Source of the DNA: Poseidonibacter antarcticus
GTDB lineage: Bacteria; Campylobacterota; Campylobacteria; Campylobacterales; Arcobacteraceae
NCBI RefSeq assembly: GCF_003667345.1
Contig: NZ_RCWF01000018.1
Coordinates: 1 to 33,386 of the forward strand
Reading direction: 5' to 3'
DNA: 33,386 nt
Shown: positions 16,888 to 25,500 of the stretch, piece by piece
Layout: each line of letters begins with the position of its first letter
Numbering within the stretch: position 1 is the first letter of the stretch
Position numbers and translations under genes: made by a program
Notes under the pieces: model-generated
Database searches by the model: none
What the model was told of the DNA's origin: nothing
The model's input: only the letters and a program-made list of their open reading frames with translations

Positions 16888-17757
16888 CTATATTTCAACT
16901 TTTTCTAGTAATTTACTAAAATCTAATTTTTTATCTATATTATTTACAATCTCAGCTAGTTTATGGAACTTTGTATCCGTTTTACTTGCTCTAAGATTAA
17001 TTATTGTAATTGGTGCATCTGTATTTGCTCTTGCTTCACTAAGCATTGATGTAGAATCAATTGTAATAAATAATTCTTCACATTTATCTATAAAATCTGG
17101 TATTGGATTTATTGAGGGAGTATCTGAATAAATTAATTTATAATCAAAATCATATTCATTTATTAAATCTTCTATTTGCTTAGATGTTCTTCTTGAAGTA
17201 GTAATATACTTTAAATAACCATCATAATTTTTACTTATTATATTTAATACATTTCTAATATTTTCCACATCCATTTTGAAAATACTATTATCCCCACCAA
17301 TGATTATACCTAGTGATTTTTCATTACTTTTAATTATACCTTTTGGCTTTGTGTATGATAAATTTAAAGGAAGGGAAATTATATTACCAAGTTTTGGAGC
17401 ATTGTCATGCTCTTGAGCTAAAATATAATAAAAATCTTTATAATTATAAGATTTAGGAAGCATTAATGCTATTGATTTTATATTATTTTTTTTAGAAATA
17501 AACTTATTAAAATAATAAGTTCCAGAACCAGTACTAACTACAGCATCGTAGAAGTCAAAATTATATTTTTTATATTCTTTAAATAATTCATCTGAATATT
17601 TTTGGAGTTTATCTAAAGCATATGTAAGTAATTTAAAAAATTTTGATTTAAATTTCACTTCTAATATATCGTAGCTTATTTTTTTTATCTTACAAAATGC
17701 AATTGATTGATTTAAGTGACCTGGTTTTCCATCACTAATTATTAAAATTCTTTTCAT
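16888..17757 (-). CDS. ELM1-family (PF06258-like) protein B
   Basis: A 289-residue paralogue of the ELM1-family protein at 11686-12690, with ILIISDGKPGHLNQS at its N-terminus, IIIGGDNSIFKMD, ITTSRRTS and IDSTSMLSEA. A longer reading frame opens at 17820, but I chose the ATG at 17757. It puts the KPGH motif at residues 11-14, as in the paralogue, and it follows an AGAGAG RBS. It also reduces overlap with the acyltransferase gene from 86 to 23 nt. The family is often found with LPS genes and looks GT-B-like; a sugar transfer role is inferred. It lies directly after the LpxL-family gene, suggesting action on lipid A or inner core. Confidence 0.8.
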   Translation of the reverse strand: MKRILIISDGKPGHLNQSIAFCKIKKISYDILEVKFKSKFFKLLTYALDKLQKYSDELFKEYKKYNFDFYDAVVSTGSGTYYFNKFISKKNNIKSIALMLPKSYNYKDFYYILAQEHDNAPKLGNIISLPLNLSYTKPKGIIKSNEKSLGIIIGGDNSIFKMDVENIRNVLNIISKNYDGYLKYITTSRRTSKQIEDLINEYDFDYKLIYSDTPSINPIPDFIDKCEELFITIDSTSMLSEARANTDAPITIINLRASKTDTKFHKLAEIVNNIDKKLDFSKLLEKVEI

Positions 17758-18640
17758 ATATCTCTCTATAATGACTCTTAAACCTTTTATGAGGCCAAAA
17801 CCATTGTTTTTTATCTTCAAGTATTATATCAGATATTGCATTAGCTTGAAGTTGAGATAACTCTTTTATATCATTTTCTTCATTTTCTGTTTTTATAGGT
17901 AATATAGGATTATAAACTTTTATTTTATATTTGTAATCATTTTTATTAAATATAGCAAGTGGAATAATAACAGCATCGAATTTTCTAGCAAGAATTGCAG
18001 AAGTTGATGCTTGATATGCTTTTTTTCCTAAAAAGTCTACTTGTGTACCTTCTCTTGAATTAATATTTTGATCAATGATTAAAGATATTGCTTCTTTTTT
18101 AATTAAGGCTTTTACAAGTTTTTTAACAGCACCTTTTCTAAATACTATTTTTGATCCTGATTTTTCTCTTGCTTTTACAATAAATTCATCAATTTCTTCA
18201 AAATTTGATTGTCTTGCTACCTGATGTAATTTTGCTACATTTTTATTAATATACGTACTAAGCATTTCCATATTACCAAAATGCGCCGAAATAAAAATAA
18301 TAGGTTTATTCTCAGAGATAACTTTTTCTACTATTTCTTTATTTTCAATTGATACTGTATTTAATAATTCTTCATCTGTAATATCTAAATTTTCTATAAG
18401 TGATTGAACCCATAACAACATATTAAAATATGAATATTTTTGAATTTCTTTTATCTCTTTTTCAGAAATTTTATCATTAAAAATAAATTTTAAATTTGTT
18501 TTTATAATTTTATTTGTTTTATTAGCAAATAAATAAGCAAGTGCTGATAGAAATCTAAAAAAACCTCGTCGTATAAATTTTGGAGATTTTCTTAAAATAA
18601 ATACCAAAGCTAAAAATATTTTATAAACAATCTTCTTCAT
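17735..18640 (-). CDS. lpxL: LpxL/HtrB-family lipid A acyltransferase
   Basis: A 301-residue inner-membrane-associated acyltransferase. The HX4D/E catalytic motif is SAHFGNMEML with His120 and Glu125. An N-terminal hydrophobic stretch (about 5-18) precedes a basic segment, and the C-terminus has the family's QWFWPHKRFKS. LpxL-type enzymes add a secondary acyl chain to Kdo2-lipid A. The choice between LpxL and LpxM type is not possible from sequence here; the symbol marks the family. It overlaps the ppx-like stop by one base (TAATG) and overlaps the start of ELM1-family gene B by 23 nt, which ties lipid A finishing to the glycan genes. Confidence 0.88.
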   Translation of the reverse strand: MKKIVYKIFLALVFILRKSPKFIRRGFFRFLSALAYLFANKTNKIIKTNLKFIFNDKISEKEIKEIQKYSYFNMLLWVQSLIENLDITDEELLNTVSIENKEIVEKVISENKPIIFISAHFGNMEMLSTYINKNVAKLHQVARQSNFEEIDEFIVKAREKSGSKIVFRKGAVKKLVKALIKKEAISLIIDQNINSREGTQVDFLGKKAYQASTSAILARKFDAVIIPLAIFNKNDYKYKIKVYNPILPIKTENEENDIKELSQLQANAISDIILEDKKQWFWPHKRFKSHYREIYEKNFNN

Positions 18641-20115
18641 TATAAAATACTTAGGTTAAACTCTTTTGGTAATTCTAATTTTTCAATATTTGAATTAATT
18701 AAAAAAGTATTATTTTCAAGTTCTAATGTTAATGAATTTGTATCTTCATCTAAAGTATAATTAATCTTTGGTCTAGATAAATCTAAATTTGTTAATATAT
18801 TTAAAGAAATCATAAAAGACAACCATCTCATAACTTCAATATCAGGAAGTAATTCTTCATAAATTAATATATCTTTTTTTGAAGGTAATGATTTTTTAGA
18901 AAACTTAATTATATGTGCGATTATAACTCTTGTTGTATGCATAAAATCATAAGATAAACCATTTAAAATAAAATCAAATGCATTATCATTTGATTTGTAA
19001 AAATTTAAAGTTGAACCAATTGAGTGAAGTTTAGAAGCAATTACCAAATACGTTTTATATTTATCTTCTAAATTATGAATAGGTTTTAATACTTCAAATA
19101 TTTTCGAAGCATTAATCCCCATATATGCACTTTGTTTAGGATCGATTTGAAATCTATCAAGTAATGATCTTACACTTACATTAAAATTAGAAGGAAATTT
19201 ACAATTTGAAGTTCTTAATAAATCACTTAAATAAACACCCTCGCGTACACCAGCACCCGATGTGATTACTTTTGAAATATTTAATTCATCTAAAATTGTT
19301 TTAAAAATAAATGTACCTTCTTTTATAGTATCAAATCTATCTTTTTTCACACCAAGTGATTTTAACTCATCATTATCTTTTGCGTTAATGATTTCATCTA
19401 AAAAACTCTCTTCATTTGAAACTTTATATTTATATCCATGTAAAATATCTAAAGGATATTCATTTCTTTGCATAATTATTTTTGAAATAGATCTAATACT
19501 TCCACCAATACCAACAATTGTATCAGGAATTTCTACATTATGTTCAAAAATCTTTCTTAAACTATCTATTATATATGCTCTTGCACCATCAATATCATTC
19601 TTATTAAAGAATAATTCTTTAATACGTACAGTACCAATATTTAAAGATATAGATTTTACAATATTTTTATCTTTTACAAAACAAAACTCTGTAGAACCAC
19701 CACCAATATCAACTGTTACAAAACTATCATCGTGAATAAGATTTAAAGCAGCAACGCCACCATAATATGCTTCTTTCTCTCCATCAATAACTTTTATACT
19801 TAAACCAAAATCTTTTTTTATTCTAGATAAAAATGATTTAGCATTAGGAGCATCTCTTAGGGCTGATGTAGCAACACAAATTACTTTTCTTGATTTTAGC
19901 GATTGGGATATATTTAAAAAAGATTTCATAGATTCATAAGCACGTTGCATAGGAATTTCTTGAAGGTTTCCGTTATTTTCGTAACAGCCTTCAGAAATTT
20001 TCACCCTACTTTTCGTTTCATTTATTAAATTAAATGCAAATCTACTACTTTTTTGTAAAACAACCATACGCATTGAGTTGGACCCAATATCTATAATAGT
20101 TGTGACTTTAGACAT
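18640..20115 (-). CDS. Ppx/GppA-family phosphatase
   Basis: A 491-residue member of the actin-like exopolyphosphatase/guanosine pentaphosphatase family. The first phosphate loop is DIGSNSMRM (9-17), the conserved ATSALRDAPN follows, and the second phosphate loop is VDIGGGSTEF (around 134-143). A helical HD-like C-terminal half starts near residue 310. It either shortens polyphosphate or converts pppGpp to ppGpp; the sequence alone does not separate these, so no symbol is given. The ATG overlaps the ferredoxin stop (TAATG) and its stop overlaps the acyltransferase start, placing a stringent-response or polyphosphate enzyme in an envelope operon. Confidence 0.9.
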   Translation of the reverse strand: MSKVTTIIDIGSNSMRMVVLQKSSRFAFNLINETKSRVKISEGCYENNGNLQEIPMQRAYESMKSFLNISQSLKSRKVICVATSALRDAPNAKSFLSRIKKDFGLSIKVIDGEKEAYYGGVAALNLIHDDSFVTVDIGGGSTEFCFVKDKNIVKSISLNIGTVRIKELFFNKNDIDGARAYIIDSLRKIFEHNVEIPDTIVGIGGSIRSISKIIMQRNEYPLDILHGYKYKVSNEESFLDEIINAKDNDELKSLGVKKDRFDTIKEGTFIFKTILDELNISKVITSGAGVREGVYLSDLLRTSNCKFPSNFNVSVRSLLDRFQIDPKQSAYMGINASKIFEVLKPIHNLEDKYKTYLVIASKLHSIGSTLNFYKSNDNAFDFILNGLSYDFMHTTRVIIAHIIKFSKKSLPSKKDILIYEELLPDIEVMRWLSFMISLNILTNLDLSRPKINYTLDEDTNSLTLELENNTFLINSNIEKLELPKEFNLSIL

Positions 20116-20369
20116 TAAACTTCTTCTTCTTCTAATTGTTTAAACTTAAACTTTAATTCTTCCATTGTTTCCTGATTATCTGGATCTATGATAATACAAT
20201 CAACTGGACAAACTTCTATACATGAAGGTTCTTCATAGTGACCAACACATTCTGTACATCTGTCAGAATCAATTAAGTATATTGGGTCACCCTCTTCAAT
20301 TGCATAGTTTGGGCACTCTTCTCTACATGCATCGCACGCGATACATTCATCAGTAATAATTAATGACAT
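20115..20369 (-). CDS. 2[4Fe-4S] ferredoxin, Allochromatium/YfhL type
   Basis: An 84-residue cytoplasmic electron carrier. Cluster I ligands are Cys9, Cys12, Cys15 and Cys19 (CX2CX2CX3C). Cluster II uses Cys38, Cys41, Cys50 and Cys54 with an 8-residue gap between the second and third cysteine, and an extra Cys58 follows. The widened CX2CX8CX3C spacing and C-terminal helix are typical of the low-potential Allochromatium vinosum/YfhL ferredoxins. The physiological partner is unknown. AGGAAAG lies 7 nt before the ATG and a TATAAT sits in the 46-nt gap upstream, so an internal promoter is possible. Confidence 0.95.
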   Translation of the reverse strand: MSLIITDECIACDACREECPNYAIEEGDPIYLIDSDRCTECVGHYEEPSCIEVCPVDCIIIDPDNQETMEELKFKFKQLEEEEV

Positions 20370-20389
20370 TTAACACTTTCCTACAATAA

Positions 20390-20395
20390 ATTATA
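20390..20395 (-). promoter_or_regulatory. Possible internal -10 box before the ferredoxin gene
   Basis: TATAAT on the minus strand in the 46-nt gap between the inositol-monophosphatase-family gene and the ferredoxin gene, the largest gap in the thirteen-gene run. No -35 is evident. A start near 20383 would leave a leader of about 14 nt containing the RBS. Confidence 0.4.
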
Positions 20396-20415
20396 TATCT
20401 TGGAGTTATAACCAA

Positions 20416-21165
20416 TTATTCTTTAATTATTTCTTTAATTTGATTGAATAACACTTTATTTTTAGATATAAGTACAAATTTATCTGTTTTGTATAGAAAT
20501 AGATCATTACAAATATATAATGAAGCTAAAATATCAAACTCTCTAATATTACCTGCTAATAAGACAAACGTATAGTTTCTTGCATTACATAAAGATATTG
20601 CAACAGCACCAGGAGATCTAAATTTAATATTCTGATGTCTTAATTCTGTACAAATTTTAGGATAAGCATATGCTCTTTCAAAAATACCAAACTTTTTATC
20701 ATTTGAAACTAATAAAGGATTTCTTGATTCTAAAAAAAACTCAAATTTTACTTTTTCGTCAAAAGCTTTATATGTTAAAACACCATTAGCTAGATTACAA
20801 ACAAAACCTGCAAGGATTTCTTCTTTATAAACTAAGGCAATAGAAGTTCCATAATAAGCTAAATTTGAAGAAAAATTATCACTTCCATCAAGAGGATCAA
20901 TTACTACATCAAATTTTTTGTTACTTGATAATCTTCCACATTCTTCTGAATAAATATTTCCAAATACTTCTAAATATTTAATAAATATTTTTTCTGCAAT
21001 CAAATCAATATTTAGAGTTTTATCTCCACCGTAACCAATTTTCTCTGTAAATTTTAAATCATTATTTGTAAGATTATTATTTATATAAAAGAAGAGTTCT
21101 CTGTTTGATAAAATCACAGCCTTTATAAAGGAGTCTTTATAAAGATCTGTAATTAAAGTATTCAT
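20416..21165 (-). CDS. Inositol-monophosphatase-family (SuhB/CysQ-like) phosphatase
   Basis: A 249-residue, Mg-dependent, Li-sensitive-type phosphatase. Metal ligands appear in IYSEECG (Glu74, Glu75) and DPLDGSDNF (90-98), the family signature. The C-terminal WDxAA motif is replaced by EFDILAS, which keeps the Asp but not the Trp. Possible substrates are inositol phosphate, fructose-1,6-bisphosphate, NADP or PAP (CysQ-type). Sulfite reductase elsewhere in the window makes a PAP role thinkable, but the sequence does not decide. Its ATG overlaps the gltD stop by one base (TAATG), implying coupling to glutamate synthase. Confidence 0.82.
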   Translation of the reverse strand: MNTLITDLYKDSFIKAVILSNRELFFYINNNLTNNDLKFTEKIGYGGDKTLNIDLIAEKIFIKYLEVFGNIYSEECGRLSSNKKFDVVIDPLDGSDNFSSNLAYYGTSIALVYKEEILAGFVCNLANGVLTYKAFDEKVKFEFFLESRNPLLVSNDKKFGIFERAYAYPKICTELRHQNIKFRSPGAVAISLCNARNYTFVLLAGNIREFDILASLYICNDLFLYKTDKFVLISKNKVLFNQIKEIIKE

Positions 21166-22538
21166 TAAATAAAAGTTTGAATAATTGCTCTTGCAGCATC
21201 TCTACCATCAGCAGCAGCAGTAACAGCTAGATGAGCACCTCTTTGACAATCTCCACCTGCATATACTTTTGCATTTGAAGTTTTAAATGAAGAAGTTTCT
21301 ATTCTACCCCAAGAGTTAGTATTAACATTTAATTCTTTTAAAAATGCTGGAACTTCTGGAGCAAAACCTAATGCCATAATAATAACATCAGCTTCTTCTA
21401 AATATTCACTTCCTTCATTAATTACAACTTTTTGTCTTCCTGAATTATCAGGTTCACTCATAGAAGTTGTAAGAAGTTCAACACCTAATGCTAAATCACC
21501 ATCTGTTTTAATAGATTTTGGACTAACATTAAATACAAATTCAACACCCTCTTCTTTTGAGTTTACAACTTCTTTTTTAGATCCAGGCATATTAGCTTCA
21601 TTTCTTCTATAAAGACATTTAACACTAGATGCTCCTTCTCTTACTGATGAACGAACACAATCCATTGCTGTATCACCACCACCTATTACAACAACTCTTT
21701 TATTTTTTACATCAATATAATCAATATTTGTATTTCCAAGATTTCTCTTTTGAATACCAGTTAAAAAGTTTATTGCTAAGTGTACATTTGAAGCTTTTTC
21801 ACCATCAATCCCTGCAAATCTACCTGCTGTTGCTCCTAAACCTAAGTAAATTGCATCAAACTCTTCTTCTAGTTCTTTTGAAGATTTATCTTTACCAATT
21901 TCACAATTTAAATGTAATTTCATTCCAGCTTCAATTAACCAATTGATTCTTCTATCAACTGTTGTTTTATCAAGTTTGAATCCAGGAATTCCATACATTA
22001 AAAGTCCACCAGCTCTATCAGCTCTTTCAAACATTTCTACTTGATAACCTTTTCTTAAAAGAAAAGTAGCTGCTGATATACCAGATGGTCCAGAACCAAT
22101 AACTGCTATCTTTTGATCTTTTTTCTTTGTAGCAAATTTAGGTTTCATACCTCTTGCAAATGCAGTTTCAGAAATATGAGTTTCTATTGCTCCAATAGAA
22201 ATAGCACCATGACCAGTATTTAAAGAACAAGCACCTTCACAAAGTACATCTTGAGGACAAATTCTTCCTAAAATTTCAGGGAAAGGAGAAGTCTCATTTG
22301 ATAAAGCAAATGCTAAATCTGGATTTTTTGTTGCTGTTTGTTTTAACCAAGCTGGAATATAATTTCCTAGTGGACATCCTGTATGACAGTATGGATCACC
22401 ACACTGCATACATCTATCTGCTTGTTCATTTGCTCTTTGTTTTCCAAATACTTGATATACTTCACCATAATCTTTCAATCTTTGAAGCACATCTCTTTTT
22501 TCAGGATTAATTCTTTCGAATTTTGTAAAATTTAACAT
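21165..22538 (-). CDS. gltD: Glutamate synthase (NADPH) small subunit
   Basis: The beta subunit feeds electrons from NADPH through FAD and Fe-S clusters to the large subunit for reductive transfer of glutamine amide nitrogen to 2-oxoglutarate. The 457-residue protein has N-terminal Fe-S cysteines Cys43, Cys46, Cys51 and Cys55 and a second set in ICPQDVLCEGACSLN. An FAD loop VIGSGPSGIS and an NAD(P)H loop VVIGGGDTAMD follow, with a C-terminal FAD segment VYAGGDC. The ATG is 3 nt after gltB, and the stop is coupled to the next gene. Length and motifs are normal. Confidence 0.97.
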   Translation of the reverse strand: MLNFTKFERINPEKRDVLQRLKDYGEVYQVFGKQRANEQADRCMQCGDPYCHTGCPLGNYIPAWLKQTATKNPDLAFALSNETSPFPEILGRICPQDVLCEGACSLNTGHGAISIGAIETHISETAFARGMKPKFATKKKDQKIAVIGSGPSGISAATFLLRKGYQVEMFERADRAGGLLMYGIPGFKLDKTTVDRRINWLIEAGMKLHLNCEIGKDKSSKELEEEFDAIYLGLGATAGRFAGIDGEKASNVHLAINFLTGIQKRNLGNTNIDYIDVKNKRVVVIGGGDTAMDCVRSSVREGASSVKCLYRRNEANMPGSKKEVVNSKEEGVEFVFNVSPKSIKTDGDLALGVELLTTSMSEPDNSGRQKVVINEGSEYLEEADVIIMALGFAPEVPAFLKELNVNTNSWGRIETSSFKTSNAKVYAGGDCQRGAHLAVTAAADGRDAARAIIQTFI

Positions 22539-22541
22539 ATT

Positions 22542-25500
22542 CTAATCTCCCTCATCTGGATCAAGTGGTAATACAGTCATATTCTTAGGTTTTACCATCC
22601 AGAAGTTTCTAATTTCTGATCTAAAGTTTTGTAATATTCTATCTGCTTCAATACTTTGTGTTTCATGAAGATAATCTAATAATAATCTTTTTAAATAAAG
22701 TCTTTCTCTTTCTGTATCATCAGTATCAATTCTTACAGCTTCAATTAACTCTTGATTCATTTTATCAACAAATGCTTTTTCAGCATCATAAACAAAACCT
22801 AATCCACCTGTCATTCCAGCTCCAAAGTTAATACCTGTGTTTCCTAAAATAACTACAATTCCACCTGTCATATATTCACAAGGATTATCTCCTGTACCTT
22901 CAACAACAGAAATACATCCTGAGTTTCGTACAGCGAATCTTTCACCTACAGAGGCTCTAATGTATAATTTACCACCAGTTGCTCCATAAAGACAAGTATT
23001 ACCAGCACCACCAAATTCTTGGCCTTGATGTTTAGGATTAATAATGATTTTACCACCATTCATTCCTTTACCAACGTAATCATTTGCAGCACCATCTAAG
23101 TGAAGTGTCATACCTTTAGAAATAAATGCACCAAAAGATTGACCAGCAATACCTTTTAAATTAATATTAATAGAATTGTCAGGTAACCCTTCATCACCAT
23201 AGAATCTTGCAATTTCACCAGAGATTAAAGCACCAAATGATCTATTTAAGTTAGATATTTCAGTATTCACTTTAATAGGTGAATTTGGATTTTCAATAGT
23301 TTTATGAACTTTTTTAAGTAATTCTTTTTCATATTTATTATCATCAAAAGGAGCATTTGTTTCTTTTTGACAAGTGTTAATACCATCAACTTTTCTTAAA
23401 ATATTTTGGAAGTCAAATTTCTTAGCAAAATCATCATCAATTACTTTTAATAATTCAGATCTTCCTACAATTTCTTCAATTGATGAATAACCTAATGATG
23501 CAAGAATACTTCTAACATCTTCTGCAATAAATGTGAAATAAGAAATAAGTCTTTCAACTGTTCCTTCAAAATATTCTCTTAAAGTTTCATCTTGAGTAGC
23601 AACTCCAACTGAACATTTATTAGTATGACAAATTCTTAAAATTTTACAACCAAGAAGTGTAAGAGCAGCTGTACCAAATGCATATGATTCAGCACCAAGC
23701 ATTGCAGCTTTTACAACATCAAGACCAGTTTTTAGACCACCATCAGTTTGTACATGAACGAACTCTCTTAAGTGGTTAGCTTTTAATGCATTGTGAGCTT
23801 CTGAAAGTCCCATTTCCCATGGATTACCTGCGTGTTTAAGTGAAGTTAATGGAGCAGCACCTGTTCCACCATCTCCACCTGAGATAATAATTTTATCAGC
23901 ATAAGCTTTTGCAACACCTGCAGCAATTGTTCCAACACCAATAGAAGATACAAGTTTAACTGTAATTTTAGCTAATGGATTGATTTGTTTTAAATCAAAA
24001 ATTAATTGAGCTAAATCTTCAATTGAATAAATATCGTGATGTGGTGGTGGTGAAATAAGTGTAACACCAGGAACTGTATGTCTAAGTGTTGCAATTAAAG
24101 GAGTTACTTTATGTCCAGGTAACTGACCACCTTCACCAGGTTTTGCACCTTGTGCAACTTTAATTTGTAATTCTTGTGCTGATCTTAAATATCCAGGTGT
24201 AACCCCAAATCTTCCTGATGCAACTTGTTTAATTTTAGAATTTTTTAATGTATTGAATCTTTTTGGATCTTCTCCACCCTCACCAGAGTTTGAAGTACCA
24301 CCAATTGTATTCATAGCTTGTGCTACTGCTTCATGAGCTTCAGGAGAAATAGAACCACATGACATTGCAGCACTTGAAAATCTTTTAAAGATTTCTTCTG
24401 TTGATTCTACTTCACTAATATCAATTGCTTCTTTATCAGAATTAAATTCAAGGAAATCTCTAATGAATTTTTTATCTCTTGTTTTAACAAGTTCTCTTAA
24501 ACTATCAAAATCTGATATATCTTCTTTTTTACTTGCATTTTTGTTATGCATTGCGTTAGTAGTAGCTGGACCATAATCATGATACTCACCACCATTTGAA
24601 TATTTATAAAAACCACCTAAATCAAGTGGGAACATATGATTTTCATCTACAAATGCATTCATATGAGATTTTTCAATTCTTTTTTCTATATCTTCATATG
24701 TCAATCCAGCTAAATCAGTATATGCACCTTCAAAACAATCATTTATAATTTCATCAGATAATCCAATAATATCAAATAAACCAGAGTTTCTATATGAAGC
24801 AATTGTACAAATACCCATTTTTGACATGATTTTTAATAAACCAGCATTAAGTGCTTTATGTGTATTTTTTAATATTCTTTGCATTTCATATTTAGATAAG
24901 TCTTTATTTTTATATAAAGCAACTGTTGTAGCATACATCATATAAGGATAAATTGCTGTTGCACCAAATGCAATTAATACAGCTGACATATGTGGATCGT
25001 AAACTTCTCCACTTACACAAATAATTGAAACAGAATGTCTAATTCCTTTAATCAATAATTGTTGATTAATATAACCTACAGCCATTGCCATTGGAATTAG
25101 TTTTGTTTTTTCACTAATATCTCTATCATCTAAAATTATAATAGAAACATCTTCTTCTTTTACAGCTTTGATAACTTTTTTAGATAATTGCTCTAGTGCA
25201 TCTTTTAAATCAGTTTTAAATGTAGTAGAAAAAGTTTTATTTTTATAATAACTATCATATCTTGGAGATTCGTTATATCCAAATGAATAAAGAATATCAT
25301 ATTTTTCTTTCATTAAAATAGGACTTGTTGTTTTTAATCTTTTAGCAAATTCTGGTTGCTCAGATAAAATATTATGAATTTGTCCAAATCCAGTTTCTAA
25401 AGACATAACAACTTTTTCTCTATATGGGTCAATTGGTGGATTTGTAACTTGTGCAAATTTTTGTTTAAAGAAATCTGTAAAGTTTCTATTAACATTTGAA

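Noticed and set aside
16772-17131. 119-codon plus-strand frame
   Set aside because: Antisense to the UDP-sugar dehydrogenase and ELM1-family genes, which have intact motifs; composition is shadow-like (Leu, Ile, Phe, Ser).
17758-17820. Upstream 21-codon extension of ELM1-family gene B
   Set aside because: The extension overlaps the acyltransferase gene, shows no ELM1 similarity, and the ATG at 17757 has the RBS and aligns with the paralogue's start.
19262-19735. 157-codon plus-strand frame
   Set aside because: Lies wholly antisense within the Ppx/GppA gene, whose motifs are continuous on the other strand; no RBS and no recognisable domain.
21629-21946. Leu/His/Gln-rich plus-strand frame of 105 codons
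   Set aside because: Reverse-frame shadow of gltD; repetitive LLL runs come from GltD codon bias and do not form a protein pattern.
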